The notes under the pieces: generated by a model
Databases searched by the model: none
Seen by the model: only the letters and a program-made list of their open reading frames with translations
What the model was told of the DNA's origin: nothing
Source of the DNA: Mucilaginibacter tundrae
Lineage (GTDB): Bacteria > Bacteroidota > Bacteroidia > Sphingobacteriales > Sphingobacteriaceae
Length of the DNA stretch: 64,000 bases
NCBI RefSeq assembly: GCF_013408825.1
Contig: NZ_JACCBZ010000002.1
Location: forward strand, 604,806 to 668,805
Direction of reading: 5' to 3'
Program-made: the position numbers and the translations under genes
Part shown: piece by piece, positions 18,167 to 27,568 of the stretch
Layout of the letters: each line of letters opens with the position of its first letter
How positions within the stretch are numbered: the first letter of the stretch is position 1

Positions 18167-18254
18167 TTTTTTTATCACTCCTAAATATTAACAAAGATTG
18201 TTGCGATATTTGAAAAAAAACGCATAAAACGCGTCCGCATTATTCAGCCAATCC

Positions 18255-19142
18255 ATGAAAAAAATATTGCAATCTATTGTTGATTTTCTACTTTTCAGCA
18301 ATGTTTTTATGGCGTTGTGCGCCGTGGCTCAGGGCTTGGTTACATTTTACCTGATAGGCGCGAAACCCTTACCCGCAGTACTATTTTTGCTATTCACCTC
18401 CACATTAGGCATATACAACTTCAGCATTTTTATCGGCAGACCTAAAAAGCTTTTAAAATCCGCAACCATCCGGGAGATTTGGTATTTTAAACATTACCGG
18501 TTAATGATCACCATGGCTATAGTTTCAATACTATCGCTTGCTCCATTGTTTTTCCAGATATCAATGGAATCTAAGATCATGCTGATATTTTTGGCTGTAA
18601 TATCGTTTTGCTATAGTCTTCCATTGTTTACCCTGGGCGATAAAAAGTTTGGTCTTCGTAATATCCCTGGCTTAAAACAGTTCCTCATCACGCTGGTATG
18701 GGCTATGAGCACCGTTTTATTGCCTGTCATGGAATCACTTCACGCGCATACAACAAACGTATCCCTACGTGACATTACCATATTATTAGCGAAACGCTTT
18801 CTGTTCATCGGCGCGCTAACCATGCCTTTTGATATCCGCGATATATTCCACGATTATCAACTAGGTTTAAAAACTATACCGGTAATTTATGGCGAAAAAA
18901 AGGCATACTTATTCTGCCAGATAATACTTATCGGATATGTAGTATTGCTATTTCTATTCAGGAATAACGGTTTTAACAACGATTTCTTCGCGCTAACCAT
19001 AACCGCGGTTTTAGCCGGTTGGCTTATCTTTCACTCCACTATCGAAAAGAATGATTACTATTACTTTTTCTGGGTCGATGGGGTTTTGATCCTGCAATAT
19101 TTGCTTCTACTACTCTTCAATTCTTTCAGCTTTAAATTGTAA
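18255..19142 (+). CDS. UbiA-like membrane protein with incomplete active site
   Basis: This 295-residue, very hydrophobic protein has about eight membrane segments. It carries a good second aspartate motif of UbiA prenyltransferases, DIRDIFHDYQLGLKTIP (Asp193, Asp196, Asp200). The first motif (NDxxDxxxD) is not seen: the matching place reads SNVFMALCAVAQGL. It could be an inactive relative or a specialised enzyme. Its stop codon overlaps the start of a methyltransferase by 1 bp (TAATG). That arrangement recalls quinone-type prenyl transfer followed by methylation, though the substrate is unknown. Confidence 0.7.
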   Translation: MKKILQSIVDFLLFSNVFMALCAVAQGLVTFYLIGAKPLPAVLFLLFTSTLGIYNFSIFIGRPKKLLKSATIREIWYFKHYRLMITMAIVSILSLAPLFFQISMESKIMLIFLAVISFCYSLPLFTLGDKKFGLRNIPGLKQFLITLVWAMSTVLLPVMESLHAHTTNVSLRDITILLAKRFLFIGALTMPFDIRDIFHDYQLGLKTIPVIYGEKKAYLFCQIILIGYVVLLFLFRNNGFNNDFFALTITAVLAGWLIFHSTIEKNDYYYFFWVDGVLILQYLLLLLFNSFSFKL

Positions 19143-19759
19143 TGGCCGCTAATTACAATAACTCCGCTTGGTTTTATGATAGCCTTGCGCGGTTAGTGTA
19201 TGGCAACGCTTTAATAAATGCACAAGTTTATTTATTAAAGCGTATATCCTTAAACTCCAAAATACTTATAGTTGGTGGCGGTACAGGATGGATATTAGAA
19301 GAAATTACTCGCATACACCCATCAGGCTTACAAATCACTTATGTAGAGATCGCGCCGGATATGATGGCTCAATCAAAAAAAAGAAATGTCGGTAATAATC
19401 AGGTGACATTTATTAATGATGCTATTGAGAACGTTGATCTACCTAAGGATTTCGATATTGCCCTTACCCCTTTTTTACTGGATAATTTCATAGAAGAAAA
19501 CCTAAATAAAATATTTAGCAGCATTGCCGCCTTACTTAAACCAAAGGCATTTTGGCTCAACACAAGTTTTCAATTAACGGGGAAATGGTGGCAGCAGGTG
19601 TTATTAAAAACGATGTTTATATTTTTTAAAGTAACCTGCGGGATTGAAGCTTCAAAGCTTCCGGGGATTGACAAATGCTTTGAAGAAAATGGCTTTAAGC
19701 TTATAGAACAACAAAGCTTTTTTGGAGATTTTATCGGAGCGAAGATCTTTAAAAAGTGA
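19142..19759 (+). CDS. Class I SAM-dependent methyltransferase
   Basis: The protein is 205 residues long. Motif I is ILIVGGGTGWILEEI (residues 41-55). The acidic end of strand 2 is in ITYVEIAPDMM, and a motif-II-like region ends FINDAIENVDL. It shares the 1-bp overlap TAATG with the UbiA-like gene, so the two are translationally coupled and likely act on the same hydrophobic substrate. No membrane segment is obvious except a hydrophobic patch near residues 150-170 (LLKTMFIFFKVTCG). Confidence 0.82.
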   Translation: MAANYNNSAWFYDSLARLVYGNALINAQVYLLKRISLNSKILIVGGGTGWILEEITRIHPSGLQITYVEIAPDMMAQSKKRNVGNNQVTFINDAIENVDLPKDFDIALTPFLLDNFIEENLNKIFSSIAALLKPKAFWLNTSFQLTGKWWQQVLLKTMFIFFKVTCGIEASKLPGIDKCFEENGFKLIEQQSFFGDFIGAKIFKK

Positions 19760-19766
19760 CTAATTC

Positions 19767-19852
19767 TCATTTCGACCGGAGGGAGAAATCTTCTTCGACA
19801 AGCAAATCAAGCTTTGCAAATAGCAGAAGATTTCTCCTTGCGGTCGAAATGA
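19767..19852. repeat. Hairpin repeat (TCATTTCGACCGNAGGGAGAAATCT family)
   Basis: The arms at 19767-19794 and 19825-19852 are 28-nt inverted repeats with two mismatches. They begin TCATTTCGACCGGAGGGAGA and end CGGTCGAAATGA. It lies between the convergent methyltransferase and manA genes and may act as a bidirectional terminator. It is a different family from the 18092 hairpin. Confidence 0.8.
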
Positions 19853-19861
19853 CAAAGTGAA

Positions 19862-20842
19862 TTATTCTATATAACTCTCCAATATCTTAAACCCACCAGT
19901 AGTTTCCAATTCAACATGGTCAACCACCTTGGGCAATAAGATACACTCGCCCATTTTAACAGAATAGCTTTGATTATTATACTTTAAAGTATAAGTACCT
20001 TCCACACAAACATGTATCACAAACGAATCCAAGTTTGAATAATCTTTGGATACCCCTTTATCAAAATCCAATAAATTAGTGGTAAAGTAAGGGCAAGTTA
20101 CCAAATGAACAGTTTTATCTTTCTCAGGTGTATATTTGGTTTTATATTCAGGATAATGTTTGTAATCAATTGCCGCTAAGGCTTCTTCTACGTGCAGTTC
20201 GCGTTTGTTGCCTTTATCATCCACACGGTCAAAATCATAAATACGGTAAGTAATATCCGATGTTTGTTGGATCTCAGCGATTAATAAACCTTTACCTATA
20301 GTATGTACCCTTCCCGCAGGTAAAAAGAAAACATCGCCTGCTTTTACATCTTCTTTGTTTAACACATCGGTTAAACGGCCGCTATTGAAAGTATCTAAGT
20401 ATTCTTGTTGAGTAAGCTCTTTATTAAAACCAGCAATCAGAGTAGAACCTGGATCAGCTTCTATCACATACCACATTTCCGTTTTACCAAAAGAATTATG
20501 ACGCTCTTTAGCCAACTTATCGTCCGGGTGAACCTGGATAGATAAGTCCTCATTAGCATCTATAAACTTTACTAATAAAGGGAAGATATTGCCAAAATGT
20601 TCATATACTTTTTTACCCACCAGTTCATCTTTATATTGCTCTAATAGATCAGCAAGTGATCGCCCTTCCAATTCACCATTATCCACAACAGACACATCAG
20701 ACTTCACACCTGATATTTCCCAGGTTTCCCCGCAATTTGGCAGATCACCAAAATCTTTATGTAAATAGGTGTTGATTTTGTGACCGCCCCAGATCTTGTC
20801 TTTGTAAATGGTTTTAAATTTCAGAGGATATAATGCTGACAT
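19862..20842 (-). CDS. manA: Class I mannose-6-phosphate isomerase
   Basis: The protein is 326 residues from ATG 20842. An upstream ATG at 20878 gives a 12-residue extension with no homology signal. The enzyme interconverts mannose-6-phosphate and fructose-6-phosphate in the cytosol. Zinc-ligand motifs are visible: SIQVHPDD, then KTEMWYV and LPAGRVHTIG. The length suits the short bacterial type I enzymes. It is transcribed alone and is the last gene of the minus-strand stretch below icd, with a terminator between them. Confidence 0.92.
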   Translation of the reverse strand: MSALYPLKFKTIYKDKIWGGHKINTYLHKDFGDLPNCGETWEISGVKSDVSVVDNGELEGRSLADLLEQYKDELVGKKVYEHFGNIFPLLVKFIDANEDLSIQVHPDDKLAKERHNSFGKTEMWYVIEADPGSTLIAGFNKELTQQEYLDTFNSGRLTDVLNKEDVKAGDVFFLPAGRVHTIGKGLLIAEIQQTSDITYRIYDFDRVDDKGNKRELHVEEALAAIDYKHYPEYKTKYTPEKDKTVHLVTCPYFTTNLLDFDKGVSKDYSNLDSFVIHVCVEGTYTLKYNNQSYSVKMGECILLPKVVDHVELETTGGFKILESYIE

Positions 20843-20909
20843 TGGTTTTGTGTTTATTGATGTAAAATATCGATTCAAAAATAGCTAAATCTGTTTACCA
20901 TGCAACAAA

Positions 20910-20938
20910 AAAGTCCGCATATTGTGTATGCGGACTTT
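20910..20938 (-). terminator. Rho-independent terminator of icd
   Basis: AAAGTCCGCATA (20910-20921) and TATGCGGACTTT (20927-20938) form a perfect 12-bp stem with a 5-nt loop. On the minus strand it is followed by a T-run, 20 bases past the icd stop. Confidence 0.85.
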
Positions 20939-20958
20939 CATTTTATCATGTTGATAAA

Positions 20959-22188
20959 TTACTTACCTAATTTCTTTTTCAGGTTTTCGTTTATCGCTTC
21001 TAAAAACTCTTCGGTATACAGGTAATCAGTACCATGTTCAACTTTAGGTTTTATAGTGATGGCCAAATCTTTGGTCATTTTGCCACTTTCAACAGTTTCA
21101 ATACAAACTTCTTCCAAAGCTTTGCAGAAATCGATCAGTTCCTGGTTGTTATCCAATAAACCACGGAATTCTAAACCACGAGTCCATGCAAAAATAGACG
21201 CGATTGGGTTAGTGGATGTTGGCCTGCCTGCCTGGTGCTCACGATAGTGGCGGGTTACTGTACCGTGTGCCGCTTCAGCCTCCATCACAGTTCCATCAGG
21301 TGTAACCAAAGTCGAGGTCATCAAACCTAATGAACCAAAACCTTGTGCTACCGTGTCCGACTGTACGTCGCCATCATAGTTTTTACAAGCCCAAACAAAG
21401 TTACCGTTCCATTTTAATGCAGAAGCAACCATGTCGTCAATTAAACGGTGCTCATAGGTGATGCCTGCATCAGCAAATTTCTGTTTATAATCATTTTGGT
21501 AGATCTCTTCAAAAATATCTTTAAAACGGCCATCATATTTTTTAAGGATGGTGTTTTTAGTAGATAAATATAAAGGCCAGCCTTTCATCAATGCCTGGTT
21601 AAAGCAAGCATGCGCGAATCCTTTGATAGATTCATCCGTGTTATACATTGCCAAAGCAACACCATCACCTTTAAAGTTAAATACTTCAAATGATTGCTCA
21701 GGGCTGCCATCTTCAGGAGTGAATTTGATAGTTAATTTACCTTTTCCTTTAGTTAAGAAATCAGTAGCGCGGTACTGATCTCCAAAAGCGTGACGGCCAA
21801 TGCATATAGGGGCAGTCCAGTTTGGCACCAAACGAGGCACATTATTCATCACGATTGGCTCGCGGAAAACAGTACCATCCAAAATATTACGGATAGTTCC
21901 GTTAGGTGATTTCCACATTTGTTTTAAGCCGAACTCTTCAACACGTGCTTCATCAGGGGTAATAGTAGCGCATTTAATACCTACACCGTATTGCTTTATC
22001 GCGTTAGCGGCATCAATAGTTACCTGGTCATTGGTTTCATCACGATACTCCAAACCCAGATCGTAGTATTTAATATCTACATCAAGATAAGGGATGATCA
22101 GTTTATCTTTAATGAATTTCCATATAATGCGGGTCATTTCGTCCCCATCCAGTTCAACTACCGGATTCGCTACTTTAATTTTTGACAT
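20959..22188 (-). CDS. icd: NADP-dependent isocitrate dehydrogenase
   Basis: This 409-residue protein is of the homodimeric type shared with eukaryotes. It opens [20 protein letters not shown] and has the substrate loop [13 protein letters not shown], followed by FREPI. The metal-binding aspartate region reads [11 protein letters not shown]. It converts isocitrate to 2-oxoglutarate and CO2, making NADPH, in the citric acid cycle. It is monocistronic, with a candidate promoter box upstream at 22223 and a strong terminator downstream. Confidence 0.96.
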   Translation of the reverse strand: MSKIKVANPVVELDGDEMTRIIWKFIKDKLIIPYLDVDIKYYDLGLEYRDETNDQVTIDAANAIKQYGVGIKCATITPDEARVEEFGLKQMWKSPNGTIRNILDGTVFREPIVMNNVPRLVPNWTAPICIGRHAFGDQYRATDFLTKGKGKLTIKFTPEDGSPEQSFEVFNFKGDGVALAMYNTDESIKGFAHACFNQALMKGWPLYLSTKNTILKKYDGRFKDIFEEIYQNDYKQKFADAGITYEHRLIDDMVASALKWNGNFVWACKNYDGDVQSDTVAQGFGSLGLMTSTLVTPDGTVMEAEAAHGTVTRHYREHQAGRPTSTNPIASIFAWTRGLEFRGLLDNNQELIDFCKALEEVCIETVESGKMTKDLAITIKPKVEHGTDYLYTEEFLEAINENLKKKLGK

Positions 22189-22222
22189 TTTAGATGCTTT
22201 TTACTTATTATTTAAACGGATT

Positions 22223-22230
22223 CAAATATA
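22223..22230 (-). promoter_or_regulatory. Putative -7 box for icd
   Basis: On the minus strand this reads TATATTTG, an exact TAnnTTTG match, 35 bases before the icd start. A TTTG lies further upstream at roughly the -33 distance, though the spacing is somewhat long. Confidence 0.45.
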
Positions 22231-22431
22231 TAAAATTGAGTTTACCTGCATAATCAAATGGCTGTCAAGTTGCAATATATTTACATTTATTTTTGTTTTT
22301 TAGGCCAATGTTGTTTAAACAGACTATTTGGATAATATTAAACACACCATAACCATTTTTAAGTTTCTGTTTTTAGTTTGAATATACTTTGGCAAGGTTT
22401 TAGTACATTTATATACATTAACTAACAACCT

Positions 22432-22854
22432 ATGATTAACGAAAATACAGATCCCGTTTTTGAAGACGATAGCGTGGATAGGGACAGAACCCTTAAAGAC
22501 GAATTAGGCGAAACAATTGACAAAGAACAATTGAAATATAATGCCGACGACAATAGCTATGAGTATGATGTAAAAAGTGACAATCCTGATTACGACCATC
22601 CAGACCCATACAAAACAACCGCTAAAAATGGCGAGGATATGAACTCAACCTATGATGAGGCCAATCCTTATGATACAACCGACGAATATATTCCCAACGA
22701 ATCGCTTGAAACCGATGTTGACCAGTTAGCAATGCACGTTGAAGGTAACGAAGCAGTAGAAGTTGACCCGATCGATGAGCTTTTATCGCACACACCTGAA
22801 GACGATCGTGATGATCTGGATGAAGAAGGTTATCCGAAAAACGACAGAAAATAA
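22432..22854 (+). CDS. Acidic hypothetical protein
   Basis: The protein is 140 residues long and extremely acidic. It has repeated Asp/Glu/Asn/Tyr clusters such as DPVFEDDSVDRDRTLKDELG and EVDPIDELLSH. There is no signal peptide, no membrane segment and little predicted hydrophobic core, so it is probably disordered. It stands alone, divergent from icd and ending at a bidirectional terminator shared with dnaX. No family is recognised. The function is unknown. Confidence 0.7.
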   Translation: MINENTDPVFEDDSVDRDRTLKDELGETIDKEQLKYNADDNSYEYDVKSDNPDYDHPDPYKTTAKNGEDMNSTYDEANPYDTTDEYIPNESLETDVDQLAMHVEGNEAVEVDPIDELLSHTPEDDRDDLDEEGYPKNDRK

Positions 22855-22872
22855 ACAACCTTAACTATATAG

Positions 22873-22906
22873 AAAGCGCCCGTTTTGTTATAAAACGGGC
22901 GCTTTT
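22873..22906. terminator. Bidirectional terminator between the acidic protein and dnaX
   Basis: AAAGCGCCCGTTTT (22873-22886) pairs with AAAACGGGCGCTTTT (22892-22906). A- and T-runs on the two sides let it serve both convergent genes. Confidence 0.88.
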
Positions 22907-22930
22907 ACTTTATCGGTTTAATATCTTCAA

Positions 22931-24742
22931 TTAATCAAAATCAAGGTTAAATCGTTTTTTCAACTCCGCCAATTGCGGGTTTTTGGCTACCATGTACTGA
23001 TATTTGTCTTGATTAGTATAAGGGCGTTTTACAACTACTTTCTCGTCAATCCGGGTGTTAAGCTCAATGCTGAAGTTTTTTAACGTGCTACGTAAATAAT
23101 TTAAAATATTTGGTCGCTCATTCCTAAAATCTTTTTCCTGCACTTTAGTGCCTACTGCTATCTCAAATTCATAAGGGCGCAGCATAATAGGTGCATCTCC
23201 CGTAAAAATACTAAGCGCATTATGTTTGCCTTCCGTTTTTAATTTGGCGGCATATTCACTCCAGCATTTTAAAAAGTCGGCTGTGGTGAAATCCTCTCTC
23301 GCATCACCTTTTATGTAAGGGTCTTCCTCTTCTTCAAGGATCGCGGCTTCCTGAATTTTACCCCAGTCTTTTAACGATGGGATTTTTATAGAAGTCGCGG
23401 CAGTGTGTTGATTAGGAATGAACACCTTTGGCTTCTCGGTAACAGGCACTTCATTAACAATAGCTGCAGCAGGCTTTGCCTCAACCTTATTTGCAGTATA
23501 ATTTGTAGGCTCTTCGCTTAAAACAGGTATCGCAACAGGTGTAGGTTGCGGTGCTACAGATTCTGCTTTTACTGCGGAATCAGGTTTTTTTTTTAATTGC
23601 CCTTCGGGCGAAGGCATTGCATTGATTGGCGTTGTAGCCAAATTAAAGGCCGATACCAAGTGGCACATCTTAAGCAATGCAAGCTCAACCTGCAATCGCT
23701 GATTTTTGCTGAGCTTATAACTCAAATCGCATTGATTGGCAATATTCATCGCCGATAATAGGAACGATACTGTTGAGGCCTGGGATTGTTGCAGATATTT
23801 GGTTTTTATGCCCTCGCTAACCTCTAACAACTTAAGTGTAGCTGCATCTTTACCTACCAATAAATTACGTAAGTGTTCTGACAGGCCGGATATAAAATGC
23901 GCGCCATCAAAACCGTTATTTAGTATTTCATCAAATAAAAGCAGTGTATTGGCCGTATCTTCTTTTAACAGGCTATCGGTTACATTAAAATAGTAATCAT
24001 AGTCTAATATATTTAGGTTGTCAATTACCGAACGGTAAGTAACATTGCCCCCCGAAAAACTTACGATCTGGTCAAACATCGACAAGGCATCCCTTAAACC
24101 TCCATCCGCTTTTTGGGCGATGATATGCAGGCCGTCGGGCTCATAGCTGATACTTTCTTTTTGGGCTATTGAAGCTAAATGATTAGCCATATCCTCCACC
24201 CTGATCCTGTTGAAATCAAAGATCTGGCAACGGGATAATATGGTAGGCAGTATTTTATGTTTCTCGGTAGTCGCTAAAATAAATATGGCGTAATGCGGCG
24301 GTTCTTCCAGCGTTTTCAGGAAAGCGTTAAACGCCGCCTGCGAGAGCATGTGCACCTCATCAATAATATAAACTTTATACCTGACACCTTGCGGTGGTAT
24401 GCGCACCTGCTCAATCAGGCTGCGTATATCATCAACCGAATTGTTTGACGCGGCATCCAGTTCATGAACGTTAAAGGAATTGCCATTAAGGAATGAGCGG
24501 CAGGAATCACAGGTTCCGCAGGCTTCGCCATTGGGCTGTAGATTGGTGCAGTTTATTGTTTTTGCAAGGATACGGGCACAAGTAGTTTTACCCACACCAC
24601 GCGGCCCGCAAAATAAAAATGCCTGCGCCAGTTGATTATTTTTAATAGCGTTTTTAAGCGTATTAGTTATATGCTGCTGCCCTACAACACTTTCAAATGT
24701 AGACGGACGGTATTTACGTGCCGAAACAATAAAATTCTCCAC
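22931..24742 (-). CDS. dnaX: DNA polymerase III subunit gamma/tau
   Basis: The protein is 603 residues long. The N-terminal clamp-loader ATPase has Walker A GPRGVGKT (46-53), zinc-ligand cysteines at 65, 75, 78 and 81, Walker B IIDEVH (126-131) and the SRC motif in ILSRCQIF. A Pro/Ala-rich linker at about 370-450 leads to the tau-like C-terminal domain. It loads the sliding clamp and ties the polymerase core to the helicase. No clear slippery heptamer for gamma production was noticed. It is transcribed alone. Confidence 0.96.
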   Translation of the reverse strand: MENFIVSARKYRPSTFESVVGQQHITNTLKNAIKNNQLAQAFLFCGPRGVGKTTCARILAKTINCTNLQPNGEACGTCDSCRSFLNGNSFNVHELDAASNNSVDDIRSLIEQVRIPPQGVRYKVYIIDEVHMLSQAAFNAFLKTLEEPPHYAIFILATTEKHKILPTILSRCQIFDFNRIRVEDMANHLASIAQKESISYEPDGLHIIAQKADGGLRDALSMFDQIVSFSGGNVTYRSVIDNLNILDYDYYFNVTDSLLKEDTANTLLLFDEILNNGFDGAHFISGLSEHLRNLLVGKDAATLKLLEVSEGIKTKYLQQSQASTVSFLLSAMNIANQCDLSYKLSKNQRLQVELALLKMCHLVSAFNLATTPINAMPSPEGQLKKKPDSAVKAESVAPQPTPVAIPVLSEEPTNYTANKVEAKPAAAIVNEVPVTEKPKVFIPNQHTAATSIKIPSLKDWGKIQEAAILEEEEDPYIKGDAREDFTTADFLKCWSEYAAKLKTEGKHNALSIFTGDAPIMLRPYEFEIAVGTKVQEKDFRNERPNILNYLRSTLKNFSIELNTRIDEKVVVKRPYTNQDKYQYMVAKNPQLAELKKRFNLDFD

Positions 24743-24930
24743 AAGTGCTAAGATAATGAGAAATTACCGATGTTAAAATAGCTGAATTTGATTGTTGAAA
24801 AAACAACGACAGTTAATATCAAGAGCTAAGAATATAAAACCAGAATAAATTTGGCAACGCTAACCACTTGGCTGTATAATTGCGTATAGATGTACTAAAA
24901 ACCTTATTTTAGGAACCAAATACTATTATT

Positions 24931-26172
24931 TTGACCAAAAGAAGCGACTCAAATTATATTCCGGCGCTAACAGGGGTGCGGGCCATGGCCGCCTATCTTG
25001 TTTTTATATCCCACTATTGTTATGTTTTTGATGCCAATTTTCCCCATATTGTGCAACGCTTTTTCGGCGAGTTCCATATTGGTGTATCTATCTTCTTTGT
25101 GCTATCCGGTTTTTTGATCACGTTCAGATATTACGATAAATTTCATGGGCTTACAAAAGACTGGTTCCTGCAATATTTAAAAAATCGTGTCGCCCGTATC
25201 TACCCCATGTATTTCTTGCTTACGGTGGCCGCTTTCGTTTATTATTTCATCACTAAAGATCCTATCGTTGTACAAAAAAGCACTATAAACCCGATTTTGT
25301 TAATGGTGTTGAATATTACTTTTTTACGTGGTTTCTTTTACCAATTCTGGGATACAGGCATAGCGCAAGGTTGGTCGTTAACCGTAGAAGAATGCTTTTA
25401 CTTTTCGGCGCCGATCATCTTCTTGATCGCCAAACGTTATGGCAAATTTTATATCCAACCTGTGGTTATAACCTTATTCGCCTTAGTAATGGTGCTCATA
25501 TTTAGCCATGTAAACTGGTATGGCTTTTTTAACAACTTCCCATTTGTAATGTTGTTTACCTTTTTTGGCAGGTGTTTTGAGTTTTTCGTGGGTGTGCAGC
25601 TAGCCAAAATCATGCTTAAAAAAGGCTTCGAACGTAAAACTCAAATTCCATTTACCTACGGTGGTTTTATATTGATATTTTTTTGTGTACTGGTTATGGC
25701 CTTTCAACCTATTCCCAAGGGATGGGCAGCAGGATTGGAGAGCCCGGTTGGCATCATCACTAATAACTATTGTCTATGTATCGCGGTATCATTGTTTTTT
25801 TATGGAATACTCACTGAAGGCACTGTTTTTAAAAGCTTCCTTGCCTTACCTTTTATCGAATTATTAGGCAAAAGCTCTTATATATTTTACCTGATTCATT
25901 TGGGTTGGATGGAAACGCTTATCCGTGATGGATTTGATAATTTGAACGACCATGTTTTCAATTTGTATGATAGATGGGGATTAAGCTGGCACTCACCGTT
26001 TGAGTATGACTGGCTTAATTTACTTTACGCTTTTATTATCCTTAATGTAATTTCAGTAACCTTATTTAAGCTGATAGAGGAACCTTTGAATCATTTTATA
26101 CGTAAATCAGATTTTCTGATAAAAAATAAACTCAGGAACCCGGATAATATCGCTCAGAAAATTAAATCTTAA
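24931..26172 (+). CDS. Acyltransferase 3 family membrane protein
   Basis: This 413-residue protein has about ten membrane segments. It opens YIPALTGVRAMAAYLVFISH, the Acyl_transf_3 signature with the conserved Arg and the His in ISH, and continues GVSIFFVLSGFLIT. The start is TTG, because no ATG lies before the conserved motif. These enzymes move acetyl or other acyl groups onto surface sugars, lipids or peptides. The gene is 12 bp upstream of an esterase gene, so addition and removal of acyl groups may be co-expressed. The substrate is unknown. Confidence 0.88.
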   Translation: MTKRSDSNYIPALTGVRAMAAYLVFISHYCYVFDANFPHIVQRFFGEFHIGVSIFFVLSGFLITFRYYDKFHGLTKDWFLQYLKNRVARIYPMYFLLTVAAFVYYFITKDPIVVQKSTINPILLMVLNITFLRGFFYQFWDTGIAQGWSLTVEECFYFSAPIIFLIAKRYGKFYIQPVVITLFALVMVLIFSHVNWYGFFNNFPFVMLFTFFGRCFEFFVGVQLAKIMLKKGFERKTQIPFTYGGFILIFFCVLVMAFQPIPKGWAAGLESPVGIITNNYCLCIAVSLFFYGILTEGTVFKSFLALPFIELLGKSSYIFYLIHLGWMETLIRDGFDNLNDHVFNLYDRWGLSWHSPFEYDWLNLLYAFIILNVISVTLFKLIEEPLNHFIRKSDFLIKNKLRNPDNIAQKIKS

Positions 26173-26184
26173 TAAAGATATAAA

Positions 26185-27561
26185 GTGAAAAAATTAGTTA
26201 AGTACATAGGTTTCATTATTGTTTTTATAGCCATTACCGGCGTTACTCGGGCAATGGCACAGGTTATACCGCCCGACTTGATGAAGCGCGATACCAGCAC
26301 CAAAGCCAATGATGATAATGACGATAGTGATGATGACAATAATGCGAATGAAGTATCCACCAGCCTTTTAGCTGGCAATAAAACCGCGACGTTTGACAAT
26401 ACAGCGAGATATACTTACATCGTAAAAAACCCGACCAATAACACGCAAGTTGGCAGGGTGAGCTACCAGGTTTTTACTGAAACGGGGGTTAAATTAAACC
26501 ACCAGACCATCGCGGTAACTATTGACAAAAAAAGTTCGGGCAGGTATGATTTTGATATACCTGAAAACAAAGCTGGTTTTTACAAAGTGAGCTTTATAGT
26601 AAACGTTACCGATTATGATGATACCACCCGCCGCGCATTTGGAATAAGGCCAGAAGAATTGAGAGCCACCCATGATAAACCTGCTGATTTCGACCAATTT
26701 TGGAAGGAAACAAAAACGGAACTGGCCGAAGTAAAACCTGATTTTAAAGTTACTTACCTACCCGACTCAACAAAGGATAACCGCAATGTATATCTGTTTG
26801 AAATGAAATCCTTAGGTGGTTTAACCATTAGGGGTTATTTAACTGAACCTAAAACCAATAACAAACACAAAAAGTTCGCGGTATTATTAGGATTACCTGG
26901 TTATCAGGTTGGATTACCACCGATGTATGGTATGGATAATGATTTAGCAATAATCACACTTAACGTTCGTGGTCAGGGCAACAGCCGTGATATAATTCAC
27001 ACTCAACGCGATGAGTATATTTTTTATCATATAGAAGATAAATATAAGTACGTAATGCGAGGTGTAATTATGGATTGTTTGAGGGCTGTAGATTTTATTT
27101 ACTCGCGGCCAGAGCTTAATCATGACCAGATTATCGTTTCAGGTGGTAGCATGGGGGGATTCTTGTCTATCGCGACCGCTTCTCTTGATAAGCGTATTGC
27201 TTTATGTTCTGCGCAAAACCCTATTTTGAGCGATGTTTATGACCTTAATGGCGAAGTAAACTGGCCTATTGATGATATTAGCCGGTATATAAAAACAAGA
27301 CCCGGCTTAACACTGGATAAAGTACTGCAAAACCTAAGCTATTTTGATACTAAAAACTTTGCCTCTGAACTAAAATGCCCAACATTGTTAGGCATGGGTT
27401 TATTGGATCCTATTATACCGCCAAACAATGTGTATATTGATTACAATAACGTAACCGCTAAAAAACACCTTATCATTTTTAGGGACTTAGGGCACGAGGT
27501 AGGAGCAACTTATAAAAATTACGAAGGCCGTTGGATGCGTGATACTTTTGGATTGTTTTAA
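26185..27561 (+). CDS. Exported CE7/AXE1-type acetyl esterase, copy 1
   Basis: The protein is 458 residues long with a GTG start and a signal peptide ending near AMA (residue 25). A short Asp/Asn-rich linker (residues 41-54) precedes an extra N-terminal beta-sandwich of about 100 residues. The alpha/beta-hydrolase core follows, with the nucleophile in VSGGSMGGFL (Ser322), Asp408 in GLLDPIIPP and His437 in LGHEV. The core resembles acetylxylan esterase / cephalosporin deacetylase enzymes, which remove acetyl groups from sugars. It is followed directly by a paralogue with the same architecture, probably in one operon with the acyltransferase upstream. Confidence 0.85.
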   Translation: MKKLVKYIGFIIVFIAITGVTRAMAQVIPPDLMKRDTSTKANDDNDDSDDDNNANEVSTSLLAGNKTATFDNTARYTYIVKNPTNNTQVGRVSYQVFTETGVKLNHQTIAVTIDKKSSGRYDFDIPENKAGFYKVSFIVNVTDYDDTTRRAFGIRPEELRATHDKPADFDQFWKETKTELAEVKPDFKVTYLPDSTKDNRNVYLFEMKSLGGLTIRGYLTEPKTNNKHKKFAVLLGLPGYQVGLPPMYGMDNDLAIITLNVRGQGNSRDIIHTQRDEYIFYHIEDKYKYVMRGVIMDCLRAVDFIYSRPELNHDQIIVSGGSMGGFLSIATASLDKRIALCSAQNPILSDVYDLNGEVNWPIDDISRYIKTRPGLTLDKVLQNLSYFDTKNFASELKCPTLLGMGLLDPIIPPNNVYIDYNNVTAKKHLIIFRDLGHEVGATYKNYEGRWMRDTFGLF

Positions 27562-27568
27562 ACAATTG

